A DNA stretch of 64,000 nt from Taklimakanibacter lacteus (GTDB lineage: Bacteria > Pseudomonadota > Alphaproteobacteria > Rhizobiales > Aestuariivirgaceae), in contig QOZQ01000006.1 of assembly GCA_003576695.1 (NCBI GenBank), positions 344,981 through 408,980 of the forward strand. Reading direction: 5' to 3'. The notes under the pieces are model-generated. The model saw only the letters and a program-made list of their open reading frames with translations. It did not search any database and was not told the DNA's origin. This document shows positions 29,290 to 38,581 of this stretch, in pieces (positions within the stretch are counted from its first letter, which is position 1; every line of letters starts with the position of its first letter). The translations under genes and the position numbers were made by a program.

Positions 29290-29310
29290 TAATCGTAGTA
29301 TGGCTACGAC
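29290..29310. promoter_or_regulatory. AbiEi operator, proximal copy, overlapping the start codon
   Basis: Inverted repeat TCGTAG, five bases, CTACGA. The ATG of abiEi (29300) lies in the spacer of the repeat, so the second and third codons encode part of the operator. Bound AbiEi would cover the start of its own gene. Confidence 0.75.
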
Positions 29311-30037
29311 TCAAAGAGACAAGCTAAACAAGCTCTACACCTGCCTGGCGCCAGGGACACCGCTGACCTCCGCGGATCTTGCCGCCCTCGGAATATCGGC
29401 CGATCTCGCGGTCCACTATGTTCGGGCGGGTTGGCTGGAGCGGCTGGCGCGCGGGGTCTTTTGCCGCCCCAATGATCCGCCCGCCTTGCATCCCAGTGTT
29501 GCGCGGCTGCAGCGAAGCTTTGAAGGCCTGCATGTCGGCGGCAAGTCCGCGCTCGACTGGCATGGCATCCGCCACTACGTGTTGCAGCGGCCCGTCCTTC
29601 ATCTCTACGGCTGGAAGGCTGGGCGCCTCCCTGAGTGGTTCACCCATCGCTTCCCGGCCGGGTATCACCGCAAGCGGCTGTTCGAGGAGCACCCCGGTGC
29701 ATTGCTGCATGTCCGGCCCTTCGAGAACCGCAAAGGCGCTCCGCTCGTCTCGGCGCCGGAGCGCGCGCTGCTGGAGGTTCTGAGCGAGGTGGGCGTCAGG
29801 CAACCGCTGCAGGAAGCGCGCGAGCTGGTGGAGAGCAGCTACAGCCTGCGTGCTGATGTTCTGAACGACCTGCTCAAGCACTGCACCAGCGTCAAGACTG
29901 TGCGCCTCTGCCTGCAACTCGGCCGCGAGCTCTCCCAGCCCTGGGCCAGCAAGCTCGACCCATCCCGGTTGCCCAAGGGCAGCGACCGGCCGTGGGTGTC
30001 GCGTTCGGCTGACGGCCTTCTGGTGCTGAAGCCGTGA
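29300..30037 (+). CDS. Type IV antitoxin AbiEi
   Basis: A 245-residue protein of the AbiEi family. The N-terminal winged helix (RDKLNKLYTCLAPGTPLTSADLAALGIS..VHYVRAGWLERLARGVFCRP, residues about 5-58) binds the operators. The rest (GLHVGGKSALDWHGIRHYVL and SAPERALLEVLSEV) is the antitoxin domain. It prevents toxicity of AbiEii and represses the operon. It overlaps the toxin gene by four bases (GTGA). The AbiE system was described as an abortive-infection phage defence. Confidence 0.9.
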   Translation: MATTQRDKLNKLYTCLAPGTPLTSADLAALGISADLAVHYVRAGWLERLARGVFCRPNDPPALHPSVARLQRSFEGLHVGGKSALDWHGIRHYVLQRPVLHLYGWKAGRLPEWFTHRFPAGYHRKRLFEEHPGALLHVRPFENRKGAPLVSAPERALLEVLSEVGVRQPLQEARELVESSYSLRADVLNDLLKHCTSVKTVRLCLQLGRELSQPWASKLDPSRLPKGSDRPWVSRSADGLLVLKP

Positions 30038-30948
30038 ACCAGATCTATCTGGACAGCGCCCGATTGCTGACGCGCGTCGCCCCGCTCGTGCTCGTCGACG
30101 ATACCTTCGCGCTCAAGGGCGGCACGGCGATCAACCTGTTCGTGCGCGACATGCCGCGGCTCTCGGTCGACCTCGACCTGGTGTTTCCCGATTACACGCT
30201 GCCGCGCGAGGAGGCGCTCAAGCGCATCAACGAAGCCATCCGCCAGTCCGTTGCGCGCCTGAGGAAGCAGGGCTTCCAGACCCATGCGCCGGCTTCGGCG
30301 GATGCCGGCGAAACCAGGTTGCTGGTGCGCCAGGGCGCCATCGAGGTCAAGGTCGAGGTCAATTTCGTCATGCGCGGCACCGTTCATCCGCCGCACATGG
30401 CATCGCCGACACAGAATGCGCGCGACACGCTGCAAGCGGATCTCGATATCCCGGTAGTGTCGCTTGAAGACATGTATGGCGGCAAGCTGGTCGCGGCGAT
30501 GGACCGCCAGCATCCCCGCGATCTGTTCGACATCATGCAGCTCTTCGCGCATGAGGGGATCACGGCGGGCATCCGCCGCGCTTTCGTCGTCTATCTCGCG
30601 AGCCATAATCGGCCGGTGCACGAGGTCCTGTTTCCGTCGCTTCGCGACATCCGTCAGGAGTTCGAGCATAATTTCTCAGGCATGACCGCCGAGCCCGTCG
30701 AGCTCGATGCGCTCCTGGCGGGGCGCGAGCGGATGGTGCGCGAGCTTCAACAGGGCCTGACGGCCGACGAGCGGCGGTTCCTGCTATCGCTGGTCGCTGC
30801 GCAGCCCGCGTGGGATCTGCTGGGCGTGCCGCATCTGGAGCAACTGCCGGGCGTCCAATGGAAGCTGCAAAACCTTGAGCGTCTGCGGAAGGCCAATGCG
30901 CGCAAATTCGCCGAGCAGTCCGACGCGCTCAGGAGAGCGCTGGAGTGA
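30034..30948 (+). CDS. Type IV toxin AbiEii, nucleotidyltransferase
   Basis: A 304-residue toxin of the DNA polymerase beta-like nucleotidyltransferase family. The active-site motif is LKGGTAINLF followed by RLSVDLDLVF (Gly29, Gly30, Asp46 and Asp48), then VEVNFV, and SLEDMYGGKLVAAMDRQHPRDLFD. It starts at GTG 30034, overlapping the antitoxin stop. All catalytic residues expected for the family are present, so the system is probably functional. Confidence 0.9.
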   Translation: MNQIYLDSARLLTRVAPLVLVDDTFALKGGTAINLFVRDMPRLSVDLDLVFPDYTLPREEALKRINEAIRQSVARLRKQGFQTHAPASADAGETRLLVRQGAIEVKVEVNFVMRGTVHPPHMASPTQNARDTLQADLDIPVVSLEDMYGGKLVAAMDRQHPRDLFDIMQLFAHEGITAGIRRAFVVYLASHNRPVHEVLFPSLRDIRQEFEHNFSGMTAEPVELDALLAGRERMVRELQQGLTADERRFLLSLVAAQPAWDLLGVPHLEQLPGVQWKLQNLERLRKANARKFAEQSDALRRALE

Positions 30949-31330
30949 GTCTGGGCTGGAGGACAACTCTTGTCGGGCACAGCCACAGAGATCTTTAGGG
31001 GAGGGCGAACATGCGCAAATCGCGAGATATCACTCAGAAGGGGCGAATTGCGGCGAAGTCTTTGGCGCATCGGCTGACAGGATTTTCGCTGCCATTCTTT
31101 GGCGGCGCCGCCAGGCCCGGTATGGAGCGGGATTGGCGTCGGTCATCGGCCTCGACGGTGCAGTCTTGTTTTAAACAAAGCGAGAGCATTCCTGTGGGCG
31201 GCACTTTTGCCCGGCCTGGCATTGCGGGGATTGTCCGGCAGCACGGACAGGCAGTTCCGAAAAGCGGACTACCGGATGCGCAAGGCTCGCGTTATTCGCT
31301 GGGCCTCAACGCCACCATATCGGGTCGACC
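30949..31330. other. Intergenic region before the reductase gene
   Basis: No gene is firmly supported in these 382 bases. An open frame from 31011 to 31334 (107 codons) has a good GGGGAGGG ribosome site, but its translation looks like random Arg- and Gly-rich sequence and it overlaps the reductase start. The reductase promoter should be here. Confidence 0.4.
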
Positions 31331-32335
31331 ATGACAAGGAATTCGAGCTGGCTCCTCAAGCGCTACCCCACGGGGATGCCTGGTCCCGACGACTTCCTTC
31401 TGGAGGACCTTCCTGCGCCGGCCGCCGGCCCAGGCGAATTGCTGGTCAGGACTCTATGGCTTTCCGTCGATCCCTATATGCGCGGCAGGATAAGTCCGGC
31501 GAAAAACTATGCGGCCGGATTGAAGATCGGCGACGTGATGCGCGGCGGCGGCGTGGGTGAGGTCTTGCAGTCGGAGTCCCCCGGCTTCAAGGCCGGCGAC
31601 ATCGTGCAGGCCGATGATTTCGGCTGGCAGCCGATGACGGTCATCTCAGGCAAAACCGCCATGGCGCTGGATCCGGCGGCGGCACCTGTCCAGGCCTCGC
31701 TGGGTTGCCTCGGCATGCCGGGCCTGACCGCCTATTTCTCGCTGCTTGATGTGGGCTCGCCCAAGGAGGGCGAGACGGTATTGATCTCGGCCGCATCCGG
31801 CGCCGTTGGCCAGATTGCCGGCCAGATCGCGCGCATCCGCAAGCTCGATCCCGTGGCGGTTGCCGGAAGTGACGCGAAGCTCGCCTGGTGCAGGAGCATC
31901 GGCTATCGCGCCGGTGTGAATCACCGGACGGCGGCGGACCTGGCAGACGCCGTGGCTGCCGCCTGTCCGCAGGGTGTCGATGTCTTCATCGACAACACCG
32001 CGGGGCCGATCCACGATGCGGCGATGTCCAGCCTCAATCTGTTCGGCAGGGTCGTCATTGTCGGAACGGTCGCCCTGGCGGATCGCTTCGGCCAGCCGGA
32101 TTTGGGGCTCAGGCACCTCAGGCGCATTCTGGTCACCCGCGCCAGGATCCAGGGCTTTCTCCTGGATGACTTTGTGCAGTCCTACGTCGCCGCTCGGGCG
32201 CAGTTGCTGGCCTGGTACAGGCAAGGTCTTCTCGAAACGCGGGAGGATATATCGAGCGGCATCGATACCGCTCCTCACGCCTTCATCCGCATGCTAAAGG
32301 GCGAAAACTTCGGCAAGCAGCTGGTGAAGCTGTGA
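31331..32335 (+). CDS. NADP-dependent oxidoreductase (CurA-like, zinc-free MDR family)
   Basis: A 334-residue quinone or enone reductase of the medium-chain dehydrogenase/reductase superfamily. Recognisable parts are LSVDPYMRGRIS near the N-terminus, PGLTAYFSLLDVGSPKEGETVLISAASGAVGQ (about residues 135-166, the nucleotide-binding AASGAVG), VDVFIDNTAGPIHDA, and the C-terminal FIRMLKGENFGKQLVKL. The family reduces alpha,beta-unsaturated ketones, such as curcumin in E. coli, using NADPH. No zinc ligands are present. The next gene is a LysR regulator in the same direction, which might control it. Confidence 0.88.
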   Translation: MTRNSSWLLKRYPTGMPGPDDFLLEDLPAPAAGPGELLVRTLWLSVDPYMRGRISPAKNYAAGLKIGDVMRGGGVGEVLQSESPGFKAGDIVQADDFGWQPMTVISGKTAMALDPAAAPVQASLGCLGMPGLTAYFSLLDVGSPKEGETVLISAASGAVGQIAGQIARIRKLDPVAVAGSDAKLAWCRSIGYRAGVNHRTAADLADAVAAACPQGVDVFIDNTAGPIHDAAMSSLNLFGRVVIVGTVALADRFGQPDLGLRHLRRILVTRARIQGFLLDDFVQSYVAARAQLLAWYRQGLLETREDISSGIDTAPHAFIRMLKGENFGKQLVKL

Positions 32336-32342
32336 TGTGGTA

Positions 32343-32432
32343 GAGCATGATCCGGAAAAGTGGATGCCGGTTTTCCGGAAAAATCATGCGCAAACAAAAA
32401 GCTGGAGCATGATCCGGAAGAATCATGCGCAA
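32343..32432. repeat. Intergenic palindromic repeat, copy 3 (rearranged)
   Basis: Begins AGAGCATGATCCGGAAAAGT like the other copies and continues to CGCAAACAAAAAGCTGGAGC, but then repeats GATCCGGAAGAATCATGCGC instead of the terminal stem. The arrangement suggests recombination between two copies. It lies between the reductase and the LysR genes. Confidence 0.8.
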
Positions 32433-32461
32433 GCGCGCCTTCGTCCTGCGGAGGGATGGGC

Positions 32462-33358
32462 ATGGAAAATATCGACGATATGCTGCTGTTTGCCGAGGTC
32501 GCGGATTGCGGCAGCTTCACCCAAGCGGGGGCCCGCCTCGGCATTCCGAAATCGACGATCAGCCAGCGCGTGTCGCAGCTGGAAGCAAGGCTGGGTCTGC
32601 GCCTGCTCAACCGGTCGACGCGCAATGTCACTTTGACGAACAGCGGCCGCGTCTATCTGGAACACTGCCGGCGTGTCAGGGCCGAGGCCGCCCTCGCCGA
32701 GCGGGCGATGTCCAATCTGAGAGACCAGCCGATCGGCGCGTTGCGGATCACCTGTCCGGAAGTCACTGCGACATACTTCATGCCGGGCTTCCTGCGGGAT
32801 TTCTCCGCCCAGTTCCCGAAAGTTGAAATTGAAGTGCTGGCCACCAATGAGCATCTGGACATTATCCGGGAACGGATAGACTTCGCCTTTCGCGTAGGGC
32901 CTGTTTCCGGCCAGGACTTCATCATCCGCAGCCTGTCTTCCGTCAAACGGATGCTGGTCGCGTCTCCGGACTATGTCGCTTCCGCAGCGCCCATCACCCA
33001 TCCCAATGATCTCCTTGCACATCGCTGCCTGGTCCATGCCGCGCATCTGGACTGGAGTTTCTCGGACGAGAACGCGAGCGTATCGCTCCGCCCCGTCGCC
33101 GCACTGAAAAGCGATTCAATGGGTTTCCTTCTCCAGTCGAGTGTGGTGGGCGCGGGAATCTCCTTGTTGCCGGCCTATGTCAGTGCGGCCTTCAGGTCGT
33201 CAGGCGCTCTCGTTGAAGTCCTGCCGCGCTGGCAAGCCTCCACCTATCAGATGAGCATGATCTATCCCAACAGGACCAACCTGTCGAAAGCCCAGTCCGC
33301 CTTTCGCGCCTTCACCGATGCATATGATTTTTCACGTTTGGCGAATGCACTGACTTAG
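32462..33358 (+). CDS. LysR family transcriptional regulator
   Basis: A 298-residue regulator. The N-terminal helix-turn-helix is clear (DMLLFAEVADCGSFTQAGARLGIPKSTISQRVSQLEARLGLRLLNRSTR, residues about 6-54). The effector domain follows (RITCPEVTATYFMPGFLRDF, then DIIRERIDFAFRVG). This subgroup often regulates quinone or aldehyde reductases, which fits the CurA-like gene upstream. The start at 32462 has GGAGG at seven bases; an ATG two codons earlier has no room for a ribosome site. Its stop codon nearly touches a truncated methyltransferase fragment. Confidence 0.9.
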   Translation: MENIDDMLLFAEVADCGSFTQAGARLGIPKSTISQRVSQLEARLGLRLLNRSTRNVTLTNSGRVYLEHCRRVRAEAALAERAMSNLRDQPIGALRITCPEVTATYFMPGFLRDFSAQFPKVEIEVLATNEHLDIIRERIDFAFRVGPVSGQDFIIRSLSSVKRMLVASPDYVASAAPITHPNDLLAHRCLVHAAHLDWSFSDENASVSLRPVAALKSDSMGFLLQSSVVGAGISLLPAYVSAAFRSSGALVEVLPRWQASTYQMSMIYPNRTNLSKAQSAFRAFTDAYDFSRLANALT

Positions 33359-33365
33359 CAAGGGG

Positions 33366-33993
33366 ACTCCAGGTCGGCCAGGATGCCCTTGAGATGCGGA
33401 TGGAGCGAAAGCAGCACCGCCAGCATATTGCCATTGGCCCCGCACATATCGATGATCGTCGTGAGCTTAGAGAAGTCATAGGCCTTGGCAACGCGGCGGC
33501 TCGCCGCCATGGATGCCCACCATCGTCTCCGGGAACAGCGAGGCGAGTTCAGGATGTTTTCCCAGAAAGTCGAAGGCCGGCATGCCGTTGATCTTCTCGA
33601 ACGCCGTCTGCCGTCCTCGACGCTGGAGGAAAGCGATTCCATGGCGCTGGTGAACCACGGTCCGCACACAGTGAGGATGGAGGAGCGCGCATAGCCCGGC
33701 GCCCCTGTCTTCAGCGCCTAGCCCAGCGGCGTCAACCCGAAACGCCGGCCGTCGCTCTCGGTCAGGATGCCCAGCCCGGCAAGGCTACGCATCATCCGGT
33801 GCAGCGACGGCGCATGCAGCTTGAGTGCGCCTGCAATCTCGGCCGCCGTCTTCGGCCCGTCTGCAAGCTTGTCCGCCAGGTCGAACTTCGCCGCCGCATG
33901 GACGATGCAGGAGACCCAATTGGCGGATGCCATCTGCACCAACTGGGCAGAAGGTGGGAGGGGTGGGTCTTGTGGTTTAGATGTGTCGGGCAT
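33366..33993 (-). pseudogene. Broken second copy of the O-methyltransferase gene
   Basis: This segment is close in nucleotide sequence to the 5' two-thirds of the intact methyltransferase gene (roughly 26389-27011), with the same orientation. It begins with an intact start and winged-helix domain (MPDTSKPQDPPLPPSAQ, then ASANWVSCIVHAAAKFDL), but a TAG at 33718-33720 replaces a Glu codon, at least one frameshift follows between 33500 and 33670, and the last third, with most of the SAM domain, is missing. The break lies eight bases from the LysR stop codon. It marks the border of the defence island. Confidence 0.9.
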
Positions 33994-34050
33994 GCTCTCC
34001 ACCTGAAGAAAACTCAAACATTGACCATCAGTGACACGATGTATCACTGC

Positions 34051-36306
34051 CTATTTGCCGAATCGTTGCCTGATGTATTCATTTGCTTGTGAACCTTTGA
34101 GCTCGCTTGTGGCCGCCCCTGTTCTAACGAACAATCGCTCTTCCCCACCGTCTTTGAGATAGAGCGGTGAGCGTCCAGGCAGACAGTCGACCGCGAGGAC
34201 CCGCTTGCCACCAAAATCGTCGAACCGCGGATGGATATAGAGGGTGTGAGTTGTCCCCAAGCGAGACTTGATCAAGTTGATCAAATGGAGATTCATTTTA
34301 TCCTCGTTTGGGAAGTGATCCTCCTCAATTCCGAGAGCCACGCCGTCATCGGTGACTCCGATAATCAAAGTCCCGCCGCCGGGAGAGTTCACGAACCCGG
34401 CTATGGTGCGGAGGACGCTGAATTCCATACGCGGGTCGGGTTGCTGAGTATGCAGGTTTGTTCGCAGAGTTGATTTGAACTCAGTCGTCGAGCTTTCGCC
34501 ACCGGCAACGATAGCGGTAAGATCGAGGACCGCTTCGAGTTTACTAACAGACTCACCTGACAATTTAAGATAGGCCGCATGGATAATACCCGCGATCAAC
34601 TCGCGTCGCCTTTCGAGGAATTCTCGGTAGTCTAAGTTGAACCAGCCATCTGGTAGAGCGTGCCAGTAATACATACGCTCAAGATCCTTCGCGGAGAAGT
34701 TGGCTTCCATTTTCTTGACGTAATCGGCTGGTGCTTTCCGTGAGATTTTTACATTGTCATTCCATTCCACGATGGCAAAGTTGGCCGTCTGATTCATCTG
34801 ACGAGTTTCGTCGATTCCAATACTCTCGAGGTAGGCTTTTGGAAACAGATGATGACGTTCAACGGCGTTCCGGGGCGCCGTGAGGCTTGGATCAAAGTGA
34901 TCGGATACTCTATGAACGGAATAGAGAGCCTTGGCGTCAAGGAGGCAAAGGGCAGCAAAATAAGCAAACAATGACGGACTGCGAGCAGCCGAAGTCGCTA
35001 GCTCATTGGGCAGGGTAATAGCCCAGAAGTCTGCTGTCAGCGTCGAATCACAAATCTCCGACAACACTTTAACGAAGCCATCTGCGGTATTCACCTGCCG
35101 GAATCTGGCCAAGTCGAATTCCATTTTTGACTCAGGTGAACTTGTGTAACGGCCGGTCAGGGCGGTCATGAAGAACCATTTGCTCATGAGGCGCTGAAGG
35201 AGTTGTTCGTCGACCGCAAGTTCCGTCCTACCAATGAGGTACAGGCTGTACGCAAAGAGCAGATTGTTCTCGGAGCTGATTTGCCTTTCAGAGCGGAAGC
35301 CGGCGCCACGAACCGATTTGAGAAAATCGTGCCAGTACTGCAGATTAACGACATGGGCTTGGGCGGTCTTGAGTTTGGCAAACTGCTCATCCCGGCGCTC
35401 CCGACTGAATTCCCCGGTCTCCAAGTCCTTCCCGCGGAGAAGTGAATAAACATACTTAAGGCGTGCTCGACGGAAGGCTAGATTGACACCGACCCGCAAG
35501 AGCTGATCGGGGCCAGGTTGAATGAAGTGGTTAAATGGCGATGGCCCCGAAACGGAAGGCACTCGAGAGTCCCTACTGAACTTCTCTAGTTCAAATCGGC
35601 CGGCGTCCCAAAAGACTGACATGAGTGTCAAAATGAAATCGGCCTGATTTAGCTTCTTGCCTTCGGAATTGATTCGGACAAACACCTCAGCAACCTGTTC
35701 CTCACCTACTTGAGAAGACAATTCCAGTGCGGTGAAGGGATAGCCCATCAGATTGGAAAGCCTAATCAGTGCTGACTGTATTTGGGCTCTCTCTCCCTCG
35801 GAGATTGAGCGGCTTTGAACTAGGCCATTCAAGTATGCATCGGAAATGCTAAAGATGTTGGCGCCAGCTTCCCACAGGACGGAAATGTTTGGGATATAGG
35901 ATGGGTCTCGACGCGTTGCTGCGTCAGCGACTTCAAATTGACTTGCCAGCGGATTGAATGCGATCTCTATTTTTTCTGGTTGGTAGTCTTCTCGGATCAC
36001 CGGCGTTCCGGTAGTTACGGCATATAGGCTTGTCAAGCGCTGTTGGCCGTCAACGACAAGTAACCGTGGCGGTCGCTGCTTCGAATCAAGTCCGATTGAT
36101 CTGCTGCCTTCAATTTCGGTGGTCTCCCAGAAAAGAAAATAGCCGACCGGAAATCCCCGAAACATTGAGTCAAAAAGATTCCGGATCTTCGCGTTGGTCC
36201 AAACAAATGGCCTCTGTAGATCGGGAAGGCCGATATCGCCCATCTTGATGCTTTCAACCAAGCTTCGCAGTGTTGGTTCGACTTTCTTGTAAATTGTTTC
36301 AACCAC
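34051..36306 (-). CDS. DUF262-HNH protein fused to an AlbA_2 (Schlafen-type) domain
   Basis: A 751-residue protein with three parts. Residues about 1-250 are a DUF262/GmrS-like domain with DGQQRLTSLY at about 86 and FVRINSEGKKLNQADFILTLM. Residues about 440-560 hold a DUF1524-type HNH nuclease with ERHHLFPKAYL (about 485) and a later Asn in NQTANFAIVEW. Residues about 600-735 are an AlbA_2 domain (ESSTTEFKSTLR, then GGGTLIIGVTDDGVALGIE). GmrSD-like proteins are type IV restriction enzymes that cut modified DNA. Fusion to AlbA_2 is unusual. It is the last gene of the island, separated by 177 bases from the helicase gene before it. Confidence 0.85.
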   Translation of the reverse strand: MVETIYKKVEPTLRSLVESIKMGDIGLPDLQRPFVWTNAKIRNLFDSMFRGFPVGYFLFWETTEIEGSRSIGLDSKQRPPRLLVVDGQQRLTSLYAVTTGTPVIREDYQPEKIEIAFNPLASQFEVADAATRRDPSYIPNISVLWEAGANIFSISDAYLNGLVQSRSISEGERAQIQSALIRLSNLMGYPFTALELSSQVGEEQVAEVFVRINSEGKKLNQADFILTLMSVFWDAGRFELEKFSRDSRVPSVSGPSPFNHFIQPGPDQLLRVGVNLAFRRARLKYVYSLLRGKDLETGEFSRERRDEQFAKLKTAQAHVVNLQYWHDFLKSVRGAGFRSERQISSENNLLFAYSLYLIGRTELAVDEQLLQRLMSKWFFMTALTGRYTSSPESKMEFDLARFRQVNTADGFVKVLSEICDSTLTADFWAITLPNELATSAARSPSLFAYFAALCLLDAKALYSVHRVSDHFDPSLTAPRNAVERHHLFPKAYLESIGIDETRQMNQTANFAIVEWNDNVKISRKAPADYVKKMEANFSAKDLERMYYWHALPDGWFNLDYREFLERRRELIAGIIHAAYLKLSGESVSKLEAVLDLTAIVAGGESSTTEFKSTLRTNLHTQQPDPRMEFSVLRTIAGFVNSPGGGTLIIGVTDDGVALGIEEDHFPNEDKMNLHLINLIKSRLGTTHTLYIHPRFDDFGGKRVLAVDCLPGRSPLYLKDGGEERLFVRTGAATSELKGSQANEYIRQRFGK

Positions 36307-36483
36307 GCCATCCCTCCATAGGTCTTATTTCTGATTTATGCAGAAGTTCTGAAAGAAAACCAAAGCAAGGCCACTGTTATTCAATAATCATCGACTGCTG
36401 GTCGTGATTCACAGGATTGAGCAAGCTTGCAACTCCCATTGGCTCCCGAACTCCAGACAATCGAAACGATCAAAGTATCACGC

Positions 36484-38577
36484 TTACGATGTGAATCGAG
36501 CTTCTCTCAGATAGGGTGAGGGTACTGTTGGATCGTCGCCAATTCTTGCGCTCACAGTCAGCCATAGTTTGCGTTTTACTCGTGTCATTGCAACATAGAA
36601 AACTCTTCGTTCTTGCTCTTGCTGAGCCTCGGAGACCGCTTGCTTAGCCGGCCAAATGCCGTCATTCACGTCCAGTAGGACGACTTCGTCAAATTCACGC
36701 CCCTTAGCTCGAAGGGCGGTCATCAGGTGCACCGGCCGATCCCAGAAGTCGCTCGCAGAATCCTCATCAATTGGGAGCTGTACTAACGTATCTATCGCCT
36801 TGTCGATGTCGTCGAGAAACGCGTCAAAATCCGTCCCATAGCGCTCGGCATAGCGAGAAAGATAGTAAAACGGCGGATCGGCATAGAATATCTCATCTCT
36901 GGACTTGCCATAATCCTTCTCAAAACCTTGGAAATCGACGGCCAGACTGTCGAGACATGCGGACACGGTTTCACTTCCAACATATTTGCGCAACGAGATG
37001 GCCGCTGACCGGCACATGGACACGGCCGCTTCGCCCGTCATGCTCTTGATTGGGCCTGCATAGGCCGCGAGCGATGCGATACCTTCTTCCATTGACTTCG
37101 GTGAACTGCGGGTCAAATGGCCTTCCAGCTTGGCACGCTCTTCTTTCTTCAGCGGGAATCGCTTGAGCTTGTCCACGAGCATGACGACGGCATCCGTGAT
37201 CTGGCGGGAGCGCATTCGCCCTTCGCAGGAAGCTCTTATCTCGATAACTCCCCTCAGCTGCTTGAAGGCCTCGCTCAAGAAAACCTGAAGATCCTCGGCG
37301 GCGCAAAAGGAAATGCCCTCGGCAGCAAAAATGATCTGGTAGGGGATCAGCTGAGCACGCTTGCGTGACATGAGCGCGATCCGCTGCCCTTTTCCTCCAT
37401 ACTGAGACATAAAACCCTGCACGACGCCGACCACCTTCTCGATCGTCCTGGTGAAGTCTTCTTGCATGGCAACTTCGATTTCGGCCGTGAGTGGGGATTT
37501 GGCTTGGATGACCTTCTTTACGCGTCGCTTATTGTTGGATATCAGCGCCTTCGAGGATTCCACGATATTTGCTGGGCATCGATAGTTATTCTCGAGGATA
37601 TGTGTGACGAAGTCGCGCTTGAAATTCTTCTCCGGATTGAGGATGAAGTCGGGGACGGATCCGCGCCACTCATAGATCGCTTGATCGTCATCGCCGACAA
37701 TTGTGATGCTCGAATTGTTATAGGTGACCAGAGCTTTGACAAGCCTGAGATCGAGGGGATTTATATCCTGGAATTCATCCACGAGAATGTCAGTGTAGCG
37801 GGCACCCCCGACGGGGAGCTGTTTTCTTTCGATAGCTGCCTCCAAGACGCGCGCTGCCGCATACTTCTGGTCTTCCAGGGTAAAGAAAGCCTGGGATTGC
37901 AGCGTGCCGACGGCATCGCACCAGAACTCCATGAACTTCTTGAAAGGGTGCGGCTCATCGCTCTTCCTGGCTTCCGCGGGTGGTGGAATGATCTTCAGCT
38001 TCTCAAGGTTATCTGAGAGAATGTTGAGCATTGCGCCACAACCGATATCCTCGAGATGCTCCATCAGAGCCTCATGTGCAGCCGGCGTGACATGTTGCTC
38101 GTGGTCAAACGACAGACTCTTCAACAGATCGATCGTCTCCAGCAGCAATTCGTGAAATCGGCCTGTTCCACTGCGCGCTGCTTCGGCGACGATCGGGTGT
38201 CGCTCGATTACAGGTGCGAGCACGTTTCGACTAAGCATGTTCTTGTCGTAGGCCGAAGTCATAAGTCTCGGATTGGAGAAGACAGATCGTACTCTCTTCC
38301 AGCCCCAGCCATTCAGCGTCGATACTTCGATGGCCCCGCTGGCTTCCTTGAAGTCCGGCAGCGCAAGCCGCTTTCTCAATTCGTCACGCGCTGCCCGAGT
38401 GAAGGTGATGAGGAGGAATTTCGCGCTACCGCCCTGACGACGATGAACTTCGGCACAACGGTAAAGAAGACTGTGGGTCTTGCCGCTGCCCGCGGGCGCG
38501 AGCAACCGGATGTTCCGGTTGGTATCGGAGCAAAACCGCTTCTGAAACTCATCGAGGGGCGGATTTGATGGTTGCAT
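36484..38577 (-). CDS. UvrD/PcrA-like superfamily 1 helicase
   Basis: A 697-residue SF1 DNA helicase. Walker A is LAPAGSGKTHSLLYRC (about residues 25-40), motif Ia is LLITFTRAARDELR, motif II is ILVDEFQDINPLDLR (about 262), motif III is ITIVGDDDQAIYEWRG, and the C-terminal motif VI is VFYVAMTRVKRKLWL. The start is placed at ATG 38577, seven bases after the previous gene ends; a TTG at 38592 overlaps it. Its close spacing after the RelE-helicase gene suggests that the two helicases act together. Confidence 0.88.
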   Translation of the reverse strand: MQPSNPPLDEFQKRFCSDTNRNIRLLAPAGSGKTHSLLYRCAEVHRRQGGSAKFLLITFTRAARDELRKRLALPDFKEASGAIEVSTLNGWGWKRVRSVFSNPRLMTSAYDKNMLSRNVLAPVIERHPIVAEAARSGTGRFHELLLETIDLLKSLSFDHEQHVTPAAHEALMEHLEDIGCGAMLNILSDNLEKLKIIPPPAEARKSDEPHPFKKFMEFWCDAVGTLQSQAFFTLEDQKYAAARVLEAAIERKQLPVGGARYTDILVDEFQDINPLDLRLVKALVTYNNSSITIVGDDDQAIYEWRGSVPDFILNPEKNFKRDFVTHILENNYRCPANIVESSKALISNNKRRVKKVIQAKSPLTAEIEVAMQEDFTRTIEKVVGVVQGFMSQYGGKGQRIALMSRKRAQLIPYQIIFAAEGISFCAAEDLQVFLSEAFKQLRGVIEIRASCEGRMRSRQITDAVVMLVDKLKRFPLKKEERAKLEGHLTRSSPKSMEEGIASLAAYAGPIKSMTGEAAVSMCRSAAISLRKYVGSETVSACLDSLAVDFQGFEKDYGKSRDEIFYADPPFYYLSRYAERYGTDFDAFLDDIDKAIDTLVQLPIDEDSASDFWDRPVHLMTALRAKGREFDEVVLLDVNDGIWPAKQAVSEAQQEQERRVFYVAMTRVKRKLWLTVSARIGDDPTVPSPYLREARFTS

Positions 38578-38581
38578 TCCG

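Noticed and set aside
31011..31334. A 107-codon frame with a good ribosome site before the reductase
   Set aside because: The translation is not protein-like and it overlaps the reductase start. It is kept only as a remark on the gap.
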